A DNA stretch of 22,132 nucleotides from Fimenecus sp964457415 (GCA_964457415.1 CAYWFB010000028.1:1-22132), one strand, 5' to 3'. Shown: positions 1 through 7,369, counted from the first letter of the stretch. Made by a program: numbers and translations. Notes: generated by a model from the letters alone, not told the origin.

Positions 1-681
1 CAGGATTTGTTTGTTGAGGGCAATGTGCTTTATTACAGCGAATATTCAGGCAAGCGTCAGCGTGTAGGTGCGGTTTACCGCAGAATTAATGACGATTTTA
101 TGGACCCGATGACCTTCCGTGCAGATTCACTTTTAGGTGTTCCTCATATTATGGACGCTTACCGTGCGGGTAATGTGGCACTTGTCAATGCGCCCGGCAA
201 CAGCGTTGCAGACGATAAGGGGATTTACTACTATGTTCCCGCAATGATTAAATATTATCTTGGTGAAAAGCCAATTTTGTCAAACGCACCAACATATCTG
301 CCGTTCTATGAGGAAGATATGAAATATGTTCTTGATAATATTCAAAAATTAGTTATCAAGGACGTTGCTGAGTCGGGTGGCTACGGCGTGGTATTTGGTA
401 GTGAATTATCTCTTGAAAGAATATATGAACTGAAAAAGCTTATTCAGAAAGAGCCTCGTCGCTTTATCGCACAAGAGGTTATTCAGTTCAACGATTTGAA
501 AGTGGTTGAAAACGGCGCTTGGACAGAACGCAAGGCAGATTTGCGAGCCTTTGTGCTTATGGGCGAGGAGCCTGTTGTATGGAAAAGCGGTCTGACACGT
601 TTTTCAAAGGATGCAAATTCCTTTGTAGTTAATTCTTCGCAGGGAGGAGGCTTTAAAGACACATGGGTGTTATCTCGATAA
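1..681 (+). CDS. Circularly permuted ATP-grasp protein (DUF404/DUF407 type), 3' part only
   Basis: The reading frame is open from base 1, so the gene starts upstream of the window and only about 226 C-terminal residues are visible. The segments VAESGGYGVVFG, FIAQEVIQF, ADLRAFVLM and VVNSSQGGGFKDTWVL are typical of the ATP-binding half of circularly permuted ATP-grasp proteins. The family is predicted to form amide or peptide bonds using ATP, but its substrate is unknown. The stop lies 19 bp inside the next gene, and that gene's AGGAGG (645-650) lies within this coding sequence, so the two are likely translationally coupled. In many bacteria this gene stands next to an alpha-E gene and a transglutaminase-like gene, as it does here. 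The family call is firm; the biochemical role is not. Confidence 0.87.
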   Translation, partial: QDLFVEGNVLYYSEYSGKRQRVGAVYRRINDDFMDPMTFRADSLLGVPHIMDAYRAGNVALVNAPGNSVADDKGIYYYVPAMIKYYLGEKPILSNAPTYLPFYEEDMKYVLDNIQKLVIKDVAESGGYGVVFGSELSLERIYELKKLIQKEPRRFIAQEVIQFNDLKVVENGAWTERKADLRAFVLMGEEPVVWKSGLTRFSKDANSFVVNSSQGGGFKDTWVLSR

Positions 682-1349
682 AATCAAGCGACAATCTTTT
701 CTGGCTCGGTCGATATGTTGAACGAGTTTTCACAACTCTTAAAGCCTTCACCGAGTGCTATGATATTATGATTGATATAAACGATGAAGAATACATAGAT
801 TTCTGCCGTAGGCTTGGCATTGCAAATAATTATTCCTGCCGTCAGGAGTTTATAAGCTCATTTTTATTTGATGCAAATGACCCTGCATCAATCTATTCAA
901 GCCTTCTTCACGCTTATGACAACGCGGTTGAAATGAGAAACGTAATTTCTTCTGATACTCTTTCGTATCTTCAGCTTGCAGTTGATATTATGGAAAAAAG
1001 CAGTAGCAGTAATGCACCTTTACTTAAGGTTCAGGAGGTAACTGACTGGATTTTCGCATTCTGGGGCAGTGCCGACGACAATATTGAGGCAGAAACCTCA
1101 CGAAATATCCTCAAATTCGGCAGAAGTATTGAGCGTCTTGACCTTTACACAAGACTTGATTATCCCGTTGAGCTTTTGCGAAAAGAATTCTCAATAATGC
1201 TCAACCGACTTTATAAGGTGGGAATTGACTTTAATTCCTATTCAATTGAAAGGCTTACCCGTATGATTTTGGAAGAAGACGATTACAAACCCTACAAATT
1301 CTCAATTCAGAATGAATTGGCTCAGCTTTTTGTGACGGGAGTGATGTAA
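663..1349 (+). CDS. Alpha-E domain protein (DUF403)
   Basis: The product has 228 residues. The N-terminus (SSDNLFWLGRYVERV) matches the usual opening of alpha-E proteins, an all-helical family of unknown biochemistry. The rest is predicted helical with no signal peptide or membrane segment, so a cytoplasmic location is expected. The family is normally nearer 300 residues, so this is a short member, although both ends look intact. The ATG at 663 is preferred because the family motif begins ten residues later and AGGAGG lies at 645-650, 12 bases upstream, which is slightly long. The gene overlaps the ATP-grasp gene by 19 bp and ends one base before the transglutaminase-like gene. This order implies one operon and perhaps one complex, which is an inference from conserved neighbourhood. 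Confidence 0.85.
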   Translation: MGVISIKSSDNLFWLGRYVERVFTTLKAFTECYDIMIDINDEEYIDFCRRLGIANNYSCRQEFISSFLFDANDPASIYSSLLHAYDNAVEMRNVISSDTLSYLQLAVDIMEKSSSSNAPLLKVQEVTDWIFAFWGSADDNIEAETSRNILKFGRSIERLDLYTRLDYPVELLRKEFSIMLNRLYKVGIDFNSYSIERLTRMILEEDDYKPYKFSIQNELAQLFVTGVM

Positions 1350-1350
1350 A

Positions 1351-2127
1351 ATGGCAGTTTTGGATTTTACTTATAATATGTCAATTAAGTTTTCTCTGCC
1401 CGTAATCAAGCATTGCTATACGCTGCGTTGCATACCCCTTGAATGTGAAAATCAGCATATTGAGGACATTAAAGTAACGGTTTTCCCCGAAAATGAGCTC
1501 ACTTATTCCCGTGACGGTTTCGGCAATATCCTCGTAACAGACCGAATTGTCACAATGCACAATGAATTTACTGTTGATGTTACGGGAACAGTAACAACTG
1601 GGGCACATATCACCCCCGAACAAGACCTTAATCCGGTTTATAAATATCCCACCAATTATACAAAATGCGGTGCAGAATTAAACCGTATGTTTGAGCGTAT
1701 TCAAATTGGCATTTCTGACGATGCAGTTGACACCGCCCTTAAATTCACAAGGGCAATCCGTGCAAATATCGTATATAAATCGGGCTCAACAAGTGTGGTA
1801 ACCACCGCAGAGGAAGCACTTTTGAACGGTGCAGGCGTGTGTCAGGATTATTCCCATATTCTGTTGGCACTTCTTCGCAAAGCAGGAATTCCCGCACGCT
1901 ATGTTGTAGGTATGATGGTGGGCGAGGGCGAAACTCACGCTTGGGTTGAGGTTTATCATAACGGCTCGTGGCATGGCGTTGACCCTACAAACAACCGTCT
2001 TGCCGATGAGAATTATATTATCATCAGTCGCGGTCGCGATTTTGCCGATTGCGGAATTAACCGCGGACTTCTCACAGGTGGCGGAATGCAAACACAGACC
2101 GTGGGATTAAAGGTAACAAAAAGATAG
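1351..2127 (+). CDS. Transglutaminase-like cysteine peptidase/ligase family protein
   Basis: The product has 258 residues. An N-terminal beta-rich part (about 1-100) resembles the domain that usually precedes bacterial transglutaminase-like folds. The catalytic core holds a Cys-His-Asp triad: C164 in GAGVCQDYSH, H196 in GETHAWVEV and D211 in GVDPTNN. No signal peptide is visible, so it probably works in the cytoplasm with the two upstream proteins. Members of this fold cleave or form amide bonds. Published comparative genomics links the ATP-grasp/alpha-E/transglutaminase set to predicted peptide-tag or small-peptide synthesis, but the substrate is unknown. The ATG starts two bases after the alpha-E stop (1347-1349). 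Confidence 0.88.
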   Translation: MAVLDFTYNMSIKFSLPVIKHCYTLRCIPLECENQHIEDIKVTVFPENELTYSRDGFGNILVTDRIVTMHNEFTVDVTGTVTTGAHITPEQDLNPVYKYPTNYTKCGAELNRMFERIQIGISDDAVDTALKFTRAIRANIVYKSGSTSVVTTAEEALLNGAGVCQDYSHILLALLRKAGIPARYVVGMMVGEGETHAWVEVYHNGSWHGVDPTNNRLADENYIIISRGRDFADCGINRGLLTGGGMQTQTVGLKVTKR

Positions 2128-2137
2128 GAAGAAGTTT

Positions 2138-2920
2138 ATGGATATCGGCTTATCCTCTGCCTGCTTTTATCCGCTCGAAACGGAAAAATCCATTGTAAGA
2201 GCGTGTGAGGCGGGCGCAAAAACAATCGAGATTTTTATGAATGCCCATTCTGAATTCGAACCCCAATTTGTGCGTGGTATGGCAGAAATCTGCAAGTCCT
2301 ACGGCGTGCGCGTGGCGTCAGTTCATACAATGGGGTCGTTTACCGAGTCATATCATCTTTTCAGCTCATATAACCGACGTTATTATGAGGCAAAAGAAAC
2401 CTCGTTTAAGCGCCATTTTGATGTGCTTCATACTCTCGGTGCTGAAATTCTGGTTCTGCACGGCATTAAAAAGCCGGGTAGTATATCCGACGAAGAATAT
2501 TTTGAGCGCTTTGGTGAATTGACCCTTATGGGAAAGGAAGAGGGGCTTAAAATCTGTCAGGAAAATGTGGTGCATTACCGTAGTGAAAGTCCCGATTTTC
2601 TTCTTCGTATGGGCGAGTATATCGGCGACGATTTCAATATGGTTTTTGATATAAAACAATCCATAAGAACGGGCGTTGACCCATTTGAATTCGCCTCAAA
2701 GCTCCACAGATATATCCGCCATATTCATATAAGTGACCATAATGACAAAATGGATTGTATGGTGCCCTTGCGTGACGGATTTTTTGACTTCAAACGCTTT
2801 TTCGATTTGATGAAATCCTATAATTACAGTGGCGATTATATTCTCGAGCTTTACGATTACGGATATAATAACGACCAAGAGCTTACAAATGCTCTGTCTG
2901 GACTTAAAAAATTGCTTTAA
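2138..2920 (+). CDS. Sugar phosphate isomerase/epimerase-like TIM-barrel protein
   Basis: The product has 260 residues, a normal length for the AP-endonuclease-2/xylose-isomerase-like TIM-barrel family. Likely metal ligands sit at the ends of successive strands: H63 (SVHTMGS), H109 (LVLHGIKK), E142 (ICQENV), D171 (MVFDIKQ), H197 or H201 (HIHISDHND) and E237 (YILELYDY). The family includes sugar isomerases, epimerases and endonuclease IV; the exact substrate cannot be read from the sequence. The ATG follows GGAAGAAG with good spacing and lies 10 bp after the transglutaminase-like gene, so it appears to be the last gene of that operon. A role connected with the ATP-grasp trio is possible but rests on position only. 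Confidence 0.82.
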   Translation: MDIGLSSACFYPLETEKSIVRACEAGAKTIEIFMNAHSEFEPQFVRGMAEICKSYGVRVASVHTMGSFTESYHLFSSYNRRYYEAKETSFKRHFDVLHTLGAEILVLHGIKKPGSISDEEYFERFGELTLMGKEEGLKICQENVVHYRSESPDFLLRMGEYIGDDFNMVFDIKQSIRTGVDPFEFASKLHRYIRHIHISDHNDKMDCMVPLRDGFFDFKRFFDLMKSYNYSGDYILELYDYGYNNDQELTNALSGLKKLL

Positions 2921-2968
2921 ACCCTTTACATTGTGCCTTTTTGTGTGTTACAATACTATATATAGATT
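2921..2968 (+). promoter_or_regulatory. nrdR promoter with two NrdR boxes
   Basis: Two sequences resembling the NrdR box (consensus ACACWATATATWGTGT) have centres 32 bp apart, the spacing known for functional NrdR box pairs. The distal box at 2921-2936 matches 12 of 16 positions. The proximal box at 2953-2968 matches 13 of 16 and has a perfect 10-base core, CTATATATAG, at 2956-2965. A plausible promoter, TTTACA (2925-2930), 18 bases, TACAAT (2949-2954), is overlapped by both boxes, as expected for autorepression. Match counts were made by eye against a remembered consensus. Confidence 0.66.
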
Positions 2969-2990
2969 GTAAAATATAGGAAGTGTTACT

Positions 2991-3449
2991 ATGAAATGTC
3001 CTTTTTGCGGATTTGAAGAAAGTAAGGTAATCGACTCGCGTCCCACTGACGAGGGTGAGAGAATTCGTCGCCGACGTGAGTGTATCAAGTGCACAAAAAG
3101 ATTTACAACTTATGAGATTATCGAAAGTGTTCCTATTCTCGTTGTGAAAAAGGATAAAACACGTGAGGTGTTTGACCGTAGCAAGCTTATTAAGGGTATG
3201 CTTACTGCTTGTGAAAAGCGTCCCGTTTCAATGGAAACAATTGAAAAAGCAGTCAGTGAAATTGAAACTACACTTCAGAATTCACTTGACCGCGAGGTAA
3301 CAAGCGTTCGTGTGGGCGAGCTTGTAATGGAAAAGCTCAAGGCAATTGACGAGGTTGCTTATGTTCGTTTTGCCTCTGTTTATAAGCAGTTCAAAGATGT
3401 TAACGCGTTTATGGAAGAGCTTTCAAACTTCCTTGATAAAAAGCAGTAA
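2991..3449 (+). CDS. nrdR: Transcriptional repressor NrdR
   Basis: NrdR represses ribonucleotide reductase genes when its ATP-cone senses dATP/ATP. The product has 152 residues, the usual family length. It has an N-terminal zinc ribbon with ligands C3, C6, C31 and C34, the hallmark stretch KVIDSRPTDEGERIRRRREC, and an ATP-cone from about residue 46 to 136 (VVKKDKTREVFDRSK onward). The ATG at 2991 begins the universally conserved MKCPFCG start. Two NrdR boxes lie directly upstream, which suggests autoregulation, and similar boxes precede the class III reductase gene nrdD in this window. It may be cotranscribed with the secreted protein gene that starts 34 bp downstream, since no terminator is visible between them. 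Confidence 0.97.
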   Translation: MKCPFCGFEESKVIDSRPTDEGERIRRRRECIKCTKRFTTYEIIESVPILVVKKDKTREVFDRSKLIKGMLTACEKRPVSMETIEKAVSEIETTLQNSLDREVTSVRVGELVMEKLKAIDEVAYVRFASVYKQFKDVNAFMEELSNFLDKKQ

Positions 3450-3483
3450 TTTAATAAAAATATAATAGAAAAGAGGTGCCGTT

Positions 3484-4941
3484 GTGACGAATAAATTATT
3501 TAAATTTGTGTCGTTTATAACGGCACTTTGTGTTTTTTTGTCTGTAATGCCTCTTATGGCTTATGCCGAAGATGGCGAAATGTACCACTCTGAAGAAATC
3601 TCTGTAATTCAGTTTTCACCCGAAACAGAATTACCAATTGAGGTTAGTACAAGCGTAAACAGATTTTACAGTAGTGGTACAGAAGTTGATACAACAAAAT
3701 ATTTTTATAATCAGCTGACCGCAAATCAAAAAGCAATTTACGAGCAGATTTGGGCGGCAGGTACGGTTGAGAGTATCTCAATTGACCTGACAGGAATTTC
3801 TATTACAGGTACTTCACCTACTAAAGCTGTCAACAATGCACAGCAGGATATTATTATGGCGATTACCGCTTTGAATGAGGATAATCCTTTATTCTTTTGG
3901 TCGAGCGGATTCAATTTTAATTATGACTATGATAGAAGCAGAGTCGGCTTAACATACACATATTATATAACTGAATTGACAGTTAACATAAGTTTGGATT
4001 CAACGCATTTTACAGATTTTAATGATGTTGAGGCAAAGCAGACAGCAGTCATTGAAAAACTTAACACAATTCAGGTTAACGGTATCAGCCGTCATGAAAA
4101 GGTGAAGTCAATTCACGATTATCTAACAAATAATATTGTTTATGATTCAACTCTTGCCGAACCTAACATTTTTGATGTATATGGTGCGTTAATTACTGGT
4201 GTATGCGTTTGTGAGGGCTACGCTGAGGCATTCAAGCTTCTCTGTGACCGTGAGGGAATTCCTTGCTTAACAGTTATGGGCACAGGCAACGGCGGTGCAC
4301 ATAAATGGAATATGGTGCAGATGGAAGATGGCGAGTGGTATCTGCTTGACTCCACTTGGGATGACCAGACAAACTACACGTATTACAGCTATTTTCTTAT
4401 AGGCAATAATACAAAAGCTCCTTGGTTTAATTCGGATGTTGCCGATTCTACAATTCATATTCCTACAGGCAAGCTTTTTCCAAGTGCAAATACGGCGTTG
4501 ACTTATCCCACGCTTTCTGATGATACCTATGGCGTCGGACTTTTAAGATACGGTGCAAAGGATGTTCATTTTGATACTGCTCGCGGTGTTGTAATGGTCG
4601 GTAAAGATGTTTCAAGCTATGTTATTTTTATTGCAAATAACTCGGACAGCGGATTTACTCGTACACGAAACGGAAGTGGCACGACCACATCAACCTTAAC
4701 GGTTTCAGATGGCACCACAACAAAAGACTATCTTGTTGCTATGCGTGGCGATGTGAATGCATCAAATAAAACTGATGCTACCGATTATACTGTTATTACC
4801 CAAATATGTGCTACAACACATACGGTTGAAGATGGCACCGCAAAATTCTATGCGGGCGATATGAACCAAGACGGTGCAATCGACGGCTTTGATGCAATAG
4901 CTCACGAGCTTTATACGGACGGAACATTAATCTTTGAATAG
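3484..4941 (+). CDS. Secreted transglutaminase-like protein with C-terminal dockerin
   Basis: The product has 485 residues and starts at GTG 3484 behind AGAGGTG. Residues 1-28 form a Sec signal peptide (hydrophobic core FITALCVFLSVMPLMAYA). The transglutaminase core lies at about 200-295, with C243 in CEGYAEAF, H273 in GAHKWN and D289 in YLLDSTWDD as the likely triad. Residues about 422-481 form a type I dockerin with two calcium-binding segments (GDVNASNKTDATDYTVI and GDMNQDGAIDGFDAIA), each a D-x-N/D loop followed by a helix. Dockerins bind cohesins on scaffoldins, so the protein is probably displayed in a cell-surface or extracellular complex. Whether it is a peptidase, a cross-linker or non-catalytic is unclear. 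No cohesin gene is present in the window. The 3' end overlaps an inverted repeat. Confidence 0.86.
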   Translation: MTNKLFKFVSFITALCVFLSVMPLMAYAEDGEMYHSEEISVIQFSPETELPIEVSTSVNRFYSSGTEVDTTKYFYNQLTANQKAIYEQIWAAGTVESISIDLTGISITGTSPTKAVNNAQQDIIMAITALNEDNPLFFWSSGFNFNYDYDRSRVGLTYTYYITELTVNISLDSTHFTDFNDVEAKQTAVIEKLNTIQVNGISRHEKVKSIHDYLTNNIVYDSTLAEPNIFDVYGALITGVCVCEGYAEAFKLLCDREGIPCLTVMGTGNGGAHKWNMVQMEDGEWYLLDSTWDDQTNYTYYSYFLIGNNTKAPWFNSDVADSTIHIPTGKLFPSANTALTYPTLSDDTYGVGLLRYGAKDVHFDTARGVVMVGKDVSSYVIFIANNSDSGFTRTRNGSGTTTSTLTVSDGTTTKDYLVAMRGDVNASNKTDATDYTVITQICATTHTVEDGTAKFYAGDMNQDGAIDGFDAIAHELYTDGTLIFE

Positions 4942-5036
4942 TTTCTTTTTCCGCAATACTGCGTTGCTTTCGGCTCGCGGTATACCCGATACAGCTTCGC
5001 CTCAGCACCTTGTCTTGCGAAAAAATAAAGCTATTC
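4936..5036. repeat. Inverted-repeat intergenic element after the dockerin gene
   Basis: The arms at 4936-4956 (GAATAGTTTCTTTTTCCGCAA with its last base omitted reads as the left arm) and 5015-5036 are near-complementary and enclose a smaller hairpin with arms ATACTGCG and CGCGGTAT. The left arm includes the stop codon of the dockerin gene. It has the appearance of a dispersed palindromic element, but a second copy cannot be shown in this window. Confidence 0.5.
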
Positions 5037-5067
5037 ATAAATTTTATTTCAAACTATAATAGTAATC

Positions 5068-5105
5068 AAAAAGACCGATTGAGAGAAATCCCAATCGGTC
5101 TTTTT
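5068..5105. terminator. Bidirectional rho-independent terminator
   Basis: A 14-bp perfect stem, AAAAAGACCGATTG paired with CAATCGGTCTTTTT, encloses a 10-base loop. A U-tract follows on either strand. It lies between the convergent dockerin gene (+) and ECF S-component gene (-) and can serve both. Confidence 0.92.
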
Positions 5106-5116
5106 AGTGTATTCAA

Positions 5117-5650
5117 TTATTTTTCGTAACTTGCGGTTTTGTGGAATTCCTTCAAGGCGGTTCCAACAGGAACAATAAGAAGTCCAACTGCAAAATTTCC
5201 TGCCGCGTGCAGAGCGTCCCAGGGAAGTCCTGCTATAATCCAAGCAACCATTCCCTTGAAATCAAGCCCATACATAATTGCTTGTACGGGGGCATAGAGT
5301 GTGCCGTAGCAGAGCCCGTGAAGTGCACAGACTATTGAATAAACGGGTACTGCAATTTTGTTGCTCATATTTTTCGGCAAAAGCATTGTAATACCCCAAA
5401 GTATAGTCCATATATAAAGATATGGTATCCACCACAATGCAAATCCGTTAAATAATCCAATTATAAACACGAATACATAAATGGGAATAAGTGCTTTTTT
5501 ACGGTAAACAACGGTATATGTCATTGTGAGCATTCCCAACAAATGTATGTTGGGCAGTGCCTCGGTCATATACTTTGACACAAACATTATGACACCTAAC
5601 ATAGCAAATATAATCAGGTCGGCAAGTTTCTGATATTTCGGGTTTCTCAT
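5117..5650 (-). CDS. ECF transporter S-component-like membrane protein, probably for cobalamin
   Basis: The product has 177 residues and is almost entirely hydrophobic, with about five or six membrane segments, the size and style of ECF S-components. These capture a vitamin and dock on a shared EcfA/EcfA'/EcfT energising module, which is not encoded in this window. The start ATG (5648-5650) overlaps the stop of the upstream DUF4430 lipoprotein gene in an ATGA arrangement, so the two are translationally coupled. A cobalamin riboswitch lies upstream of the pair, making vitamin B12 or a B12 precursor the likely substrate. That assignment comes from the riboswitch and partner, not from residues in this protein. 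A shared terminator follows at 5068-5105. Confidence 0.76.
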   Translation of the reverse strand: MRNPKYQKLADLIIFAMLGVIMFVSKYMTEALPNIHLLGMLTMTYTVVYRKKALIPIYVFVFIIGLFNGFALWWIPYLYIWTILWGITMLLPKNMSNKIAVPVYSIVCALHGLCYGTLYAPVQAIMYGLDFKGMVAWIIAGLPWDALHAAGNFAVGLLIVPVGTALKEFHKTASYEK

Positions 5651-6063
5651 TCCGCTTTAGTTGCTACAAATGAATATGTTGCGCCCTCGGTGATGTCTGT
5701 TGAGTCAACACCTGACATTGCATATTCACCGTCAATATAGAATGCCCAATATGCGCCGTCGGCAGTGTAGTCATACTTAATACCATTTACAGTATCAACC
5801 ATAAGACCGTATTCGCTCGTCGAACCTGAAATAAGCTCTTCAGCAAGCAGTGCCTCGCCAACTGTTTCGGCATCTGTTTTAATGTCGAAGGATTTTTCTG
5901 TGCCATCAAGGTCAACAACCTTGAACACGAAGGTTTTTTGAGTGTCTCCCGCAGGGTTTTCGGTTTCGTCATTACTGCATGCTGCAAAACTAAGTGCCAT
6001 GGCCGCAATAAGCACAAGTGAGATAACAGACAGTAACGCTTTTGAATTCATTACTTTTTTCAT
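5647..6063 (-). CDS. DUF4430 lipoprotein, putative cobalamin-binding
   Basis: The product has 138 residues from the ATG at 6063, chosen because AAGGAG (6073-6078 on the plus strand) sits nine bases upstream and the next in-frame ATG at 6096 has none. A lipoprotein signal peptide ends in the lipobox SFAAC with C29 as the lipidated residue. After a short acidic linker comes a domain of about 100 residues with GEALLAEELI, YGLMVDTVNGIKYDY and AYWAFYIDGEYAMSGVD, the pattern of DUF4430, related to the C-terminal domain of transcobalamin and intrinsic factor. It would bind ligand outside the membrane and pass it to the coupled S-component. The B12 riboswitch upstream supports cobalamin as ligand; binding itself is inferred. 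Confidence 0.85.
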   Translation of the reverse strand: MKKVMNSKALLSVISLVLIAAMALSFAACSNDETENPAGDTQKTFVFKVVDLDGTEKSFDIKTDAETVGEALLAEELISGSTSEYGLMVDTVNGIKYDYTADGAYWAFYIDGEYAMSGVDSTDITEGATYSFVATKAE

Positions 6064-6144
6064 AAGTGTTTTCTCCTTAAATATTTTATTTTTCATACTA
6101 AAGGCTTATCGTTATACCGGTTACCGCGGCAACAATAATTTAGA

Positions 6145-6315
6145 GATTCGGGTATTCCGACTTGGTAATCAAACGCAATTTTCGCCTTCTCAGGTTTAAA
6201 AAACCCAATGGCTTCGCTCTTTTTTGCGGCAAAAGAGTTGAAAATCACTTTTTACCTTACGGCGACGGACTCGTTCAGGATTGTCACCTGATTCCCCGTG
6301 TCCCGTACCTTATGT
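6145..6315 (-). ncRNA. Cobalamin (B12) riboswitch
   Basis: Read on the minus strand, the 5' leader of the DUF4430 gene contains the conserved cobalamin-riboswitch blocks in order: GGGGAATCAGGTGACAATCC, then GAGTCCGTCGCCGTAA, a variable hairpin (6217-6237), GCCATTGGG (6204-6212 on plus), CTGAGAAGGC (6184-6194) and the B12-box-like AGTCGGAATACCCG (6149-6162). About 80 bases separate the aptamer from the start codon at 6063, room for an expression platform; whether it acts on transcription or translation was not resolved. Confidence 0.92.
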
Positions 6316-6324
6316 ATCCATAAG

Positions 6325-6353
6325 ATATTAACACAAAATAAATCACAAATCAA
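6325..6353 (-). promoter_or_regulatory. Promoter of the B12 riboswitch transcript
   Basis: On the minus strand TTGATT (6348-6353) is followed after 17 bases by TAATAT (6325-6330), placing the RNA start a few bases before the riboswitch aptamer. It is a moderate match to the sigma-A consensus. Confidence 0.55.
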
Positions 6354-6354
6354 C

Positions 6355-6383
6355 TTGATTTATAGATGAAATAATATTAAAAT
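6355..6383 (+). promoter_or_regulatory. Possible promoter of the glycerophosphodiesterase gene
   Basis: TTGATT (6355-6360), 17 bases, TAAAAT (6378-6383). Its -35 is the mirror image of the -35 of the divergent riboswitch promoter, with one base between them. The match is modest and could be chance in AT-rich DNA. Confidence 0.35.
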
Positions 6384-6390
6384 GTATTTC

Positions 6391-6418
6391 GTAGGGCGGT
6401 GTCCCCGACGCCCCGAAG
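6391..6418. repeat. Short GC-rich hairpin repeat, copy 1
   Basis: A GC-rich island in AT-rich DNA begins GTAGGGCGG and can fold with GGGCG paired to CGCCC. The same nine bases open a similar hairpin at 15038-15061. It lies in the leader just before the glycerophosphodiesterase ribosome binding site. Confidence 0.4.
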
Positions 6419-6435
6419 AATAAGGATGTGATTTG

Positions 6436-7227
6436 GTGAGAATAAGAAAAAAGACCAAAATGAACCGCAAGCAGATTTTAGTCACCTCTGCTACAACATT
6501 GCTTATAATAGCAGTGGCAGGAACAATAATATATTTTGGAGTGCGTGCCGTGAAACTCAATAAATATGAAGATATGAATATAAGACTTCCCCGCAGATTT
6601 ACAATTACCGCACATACCGGTTGTATGGGCACAGAAGATAATTCAATTGAAGCAATGCACGCAGGTATTGCAAATGGTGCAAATATTATTGAATTTGATG
6701 TGAATTTCACAGAAGACGGCAAGCCCGTGCTCGCTCATGATGAGCCCAATGGTGATGAATTGAGTCTTGAGGAGACATTTGAATTCCTCGCTCACAACAA
6801 AAATATTGAAGCTAATGTAGATATGAAAAGCACCGCCAATATGGCAGAGGTGCAGAAGCTTGCCGATAAATACGATGTAACAAAGCAGATTTTCTTTACA
6901 GGTATTGCTCTTGAAGACGTTGAAGAGGTAAGAAAAAATTGCCCACGAATTTCATATTATCTCAATATGGAGGTTGACAAAGAGAAGAATACCGATGACG
7001 AATATATCAAATCACTTGTGAATGATGTGAAAAATTCAGGTGCAATAGGTATAAATTTCAACTATAAAAGCGCAAGCTCTGAATTGGTAAAGCACTTCCA
7101 CGCAAATATGCTTTATGTGTCAATCTGGACAGTTGACGATAAGCTCTCGATGTATGAAATACTTTCAATGTCACCCGATAACATCACCACAAGAAAACCC
7201 GACAAATTATCAGAAATTATCGGTTGA
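6436..7227 (+). CDS. Membrane-anchored glycerophosphodiester phosphodiesterase family protein
   Basis: The product has about 263 residues. GTG at 6436 is chosen as start because AAGGATG (6422-6428) lies upstream; a TTG at 6433 and an ATG at 6460 are alternatives. One N-terminal membrane helix (ILVTSATTLLIIAVAGTIIYFG) follows a basic stretch, so the catalytic domain is probably extracellular. The GDPD fold is shown by ITAHTGCMGTEDNS (His and Glu of the active site), IIEFDVNFTEDGKPVLAHDE (metal ligands and catalytic His) and a C-terminal SIWTVDD. The family hydrolyses glycerophosphodiesters to glycerol-3-phosphate and an alcohol. The usual ITDKP near the end reads ITTRKP here, a minor departure. 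The gene appears to be monocistronic. Confidence 0.83.
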   Translation: MRIRKKTKMNRKQILVTSATTLLIIAVAGTIIYFGVRAVKLNKYEDMNIRLPRRFTITAHTGCMGTEDNSIEAMHAGIANGANIIEFDVNFTEDGKPVLAHDEPNGDELSLEETFEFLAHNKNIEANVDMKSTANMAEVQKLADKYDVTKQIFFTGIALEDVEEVRKNCPRISYYLNMEVDKEKNTDDEYIKSLVNDVKNSGAIGINFNYKSASSELVKHFHANMLYVSIWTVDDKLSMYEILSMSPDNITTRKPDKLSEIIG

Positions 7228-7254
7228 TTTTTTCATCAAAATTCGTCAAAATTA

Positions 7255-7283
7255 TTGACTTTTTCGCAAATTTTCATTATATT
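7255..7283 (+). promoter_or_regulatory. potABCD promoter
   Basis: TTGACT (7255-7260) and TATATT (7278-7283) are separated by 17 bases, a good sigma-A match, directly upstream of the polyamine transporter operon. Confidence 0.7.
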
Positions 7284-7299
7284 TAATTCATACCAATTA

Positions 7300-7335
7300 G
7301 GGTGGGGCGGTTTGAAGTTTTATCCGCCCAATCCC
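7300..7335 (+). promoter_or_regulatory. GC-rich hairpin in the potA leader
   Basis: In the 5' leader, GGGTGGGGCGG (7300-7310) can pair with CCGCCCAATCCC (7324-7335) around an AT-rich loop. It lacks a U-tract, so it is not a standard terminator. A regulatory role is possible but unproven. Confidence 0.35.
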
Positions 7336-7369
7336 AACTATATCTATCGGTTGGAAAGGGGCTGCATAA

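Noticed and set aside
4811..5038. Minus-strand ORF over the dockerin gene end and the inverted repeat
   Set aside because: It spans a gene end and a palindrome, and lacks a ribosome binding site and recognisable sequence.
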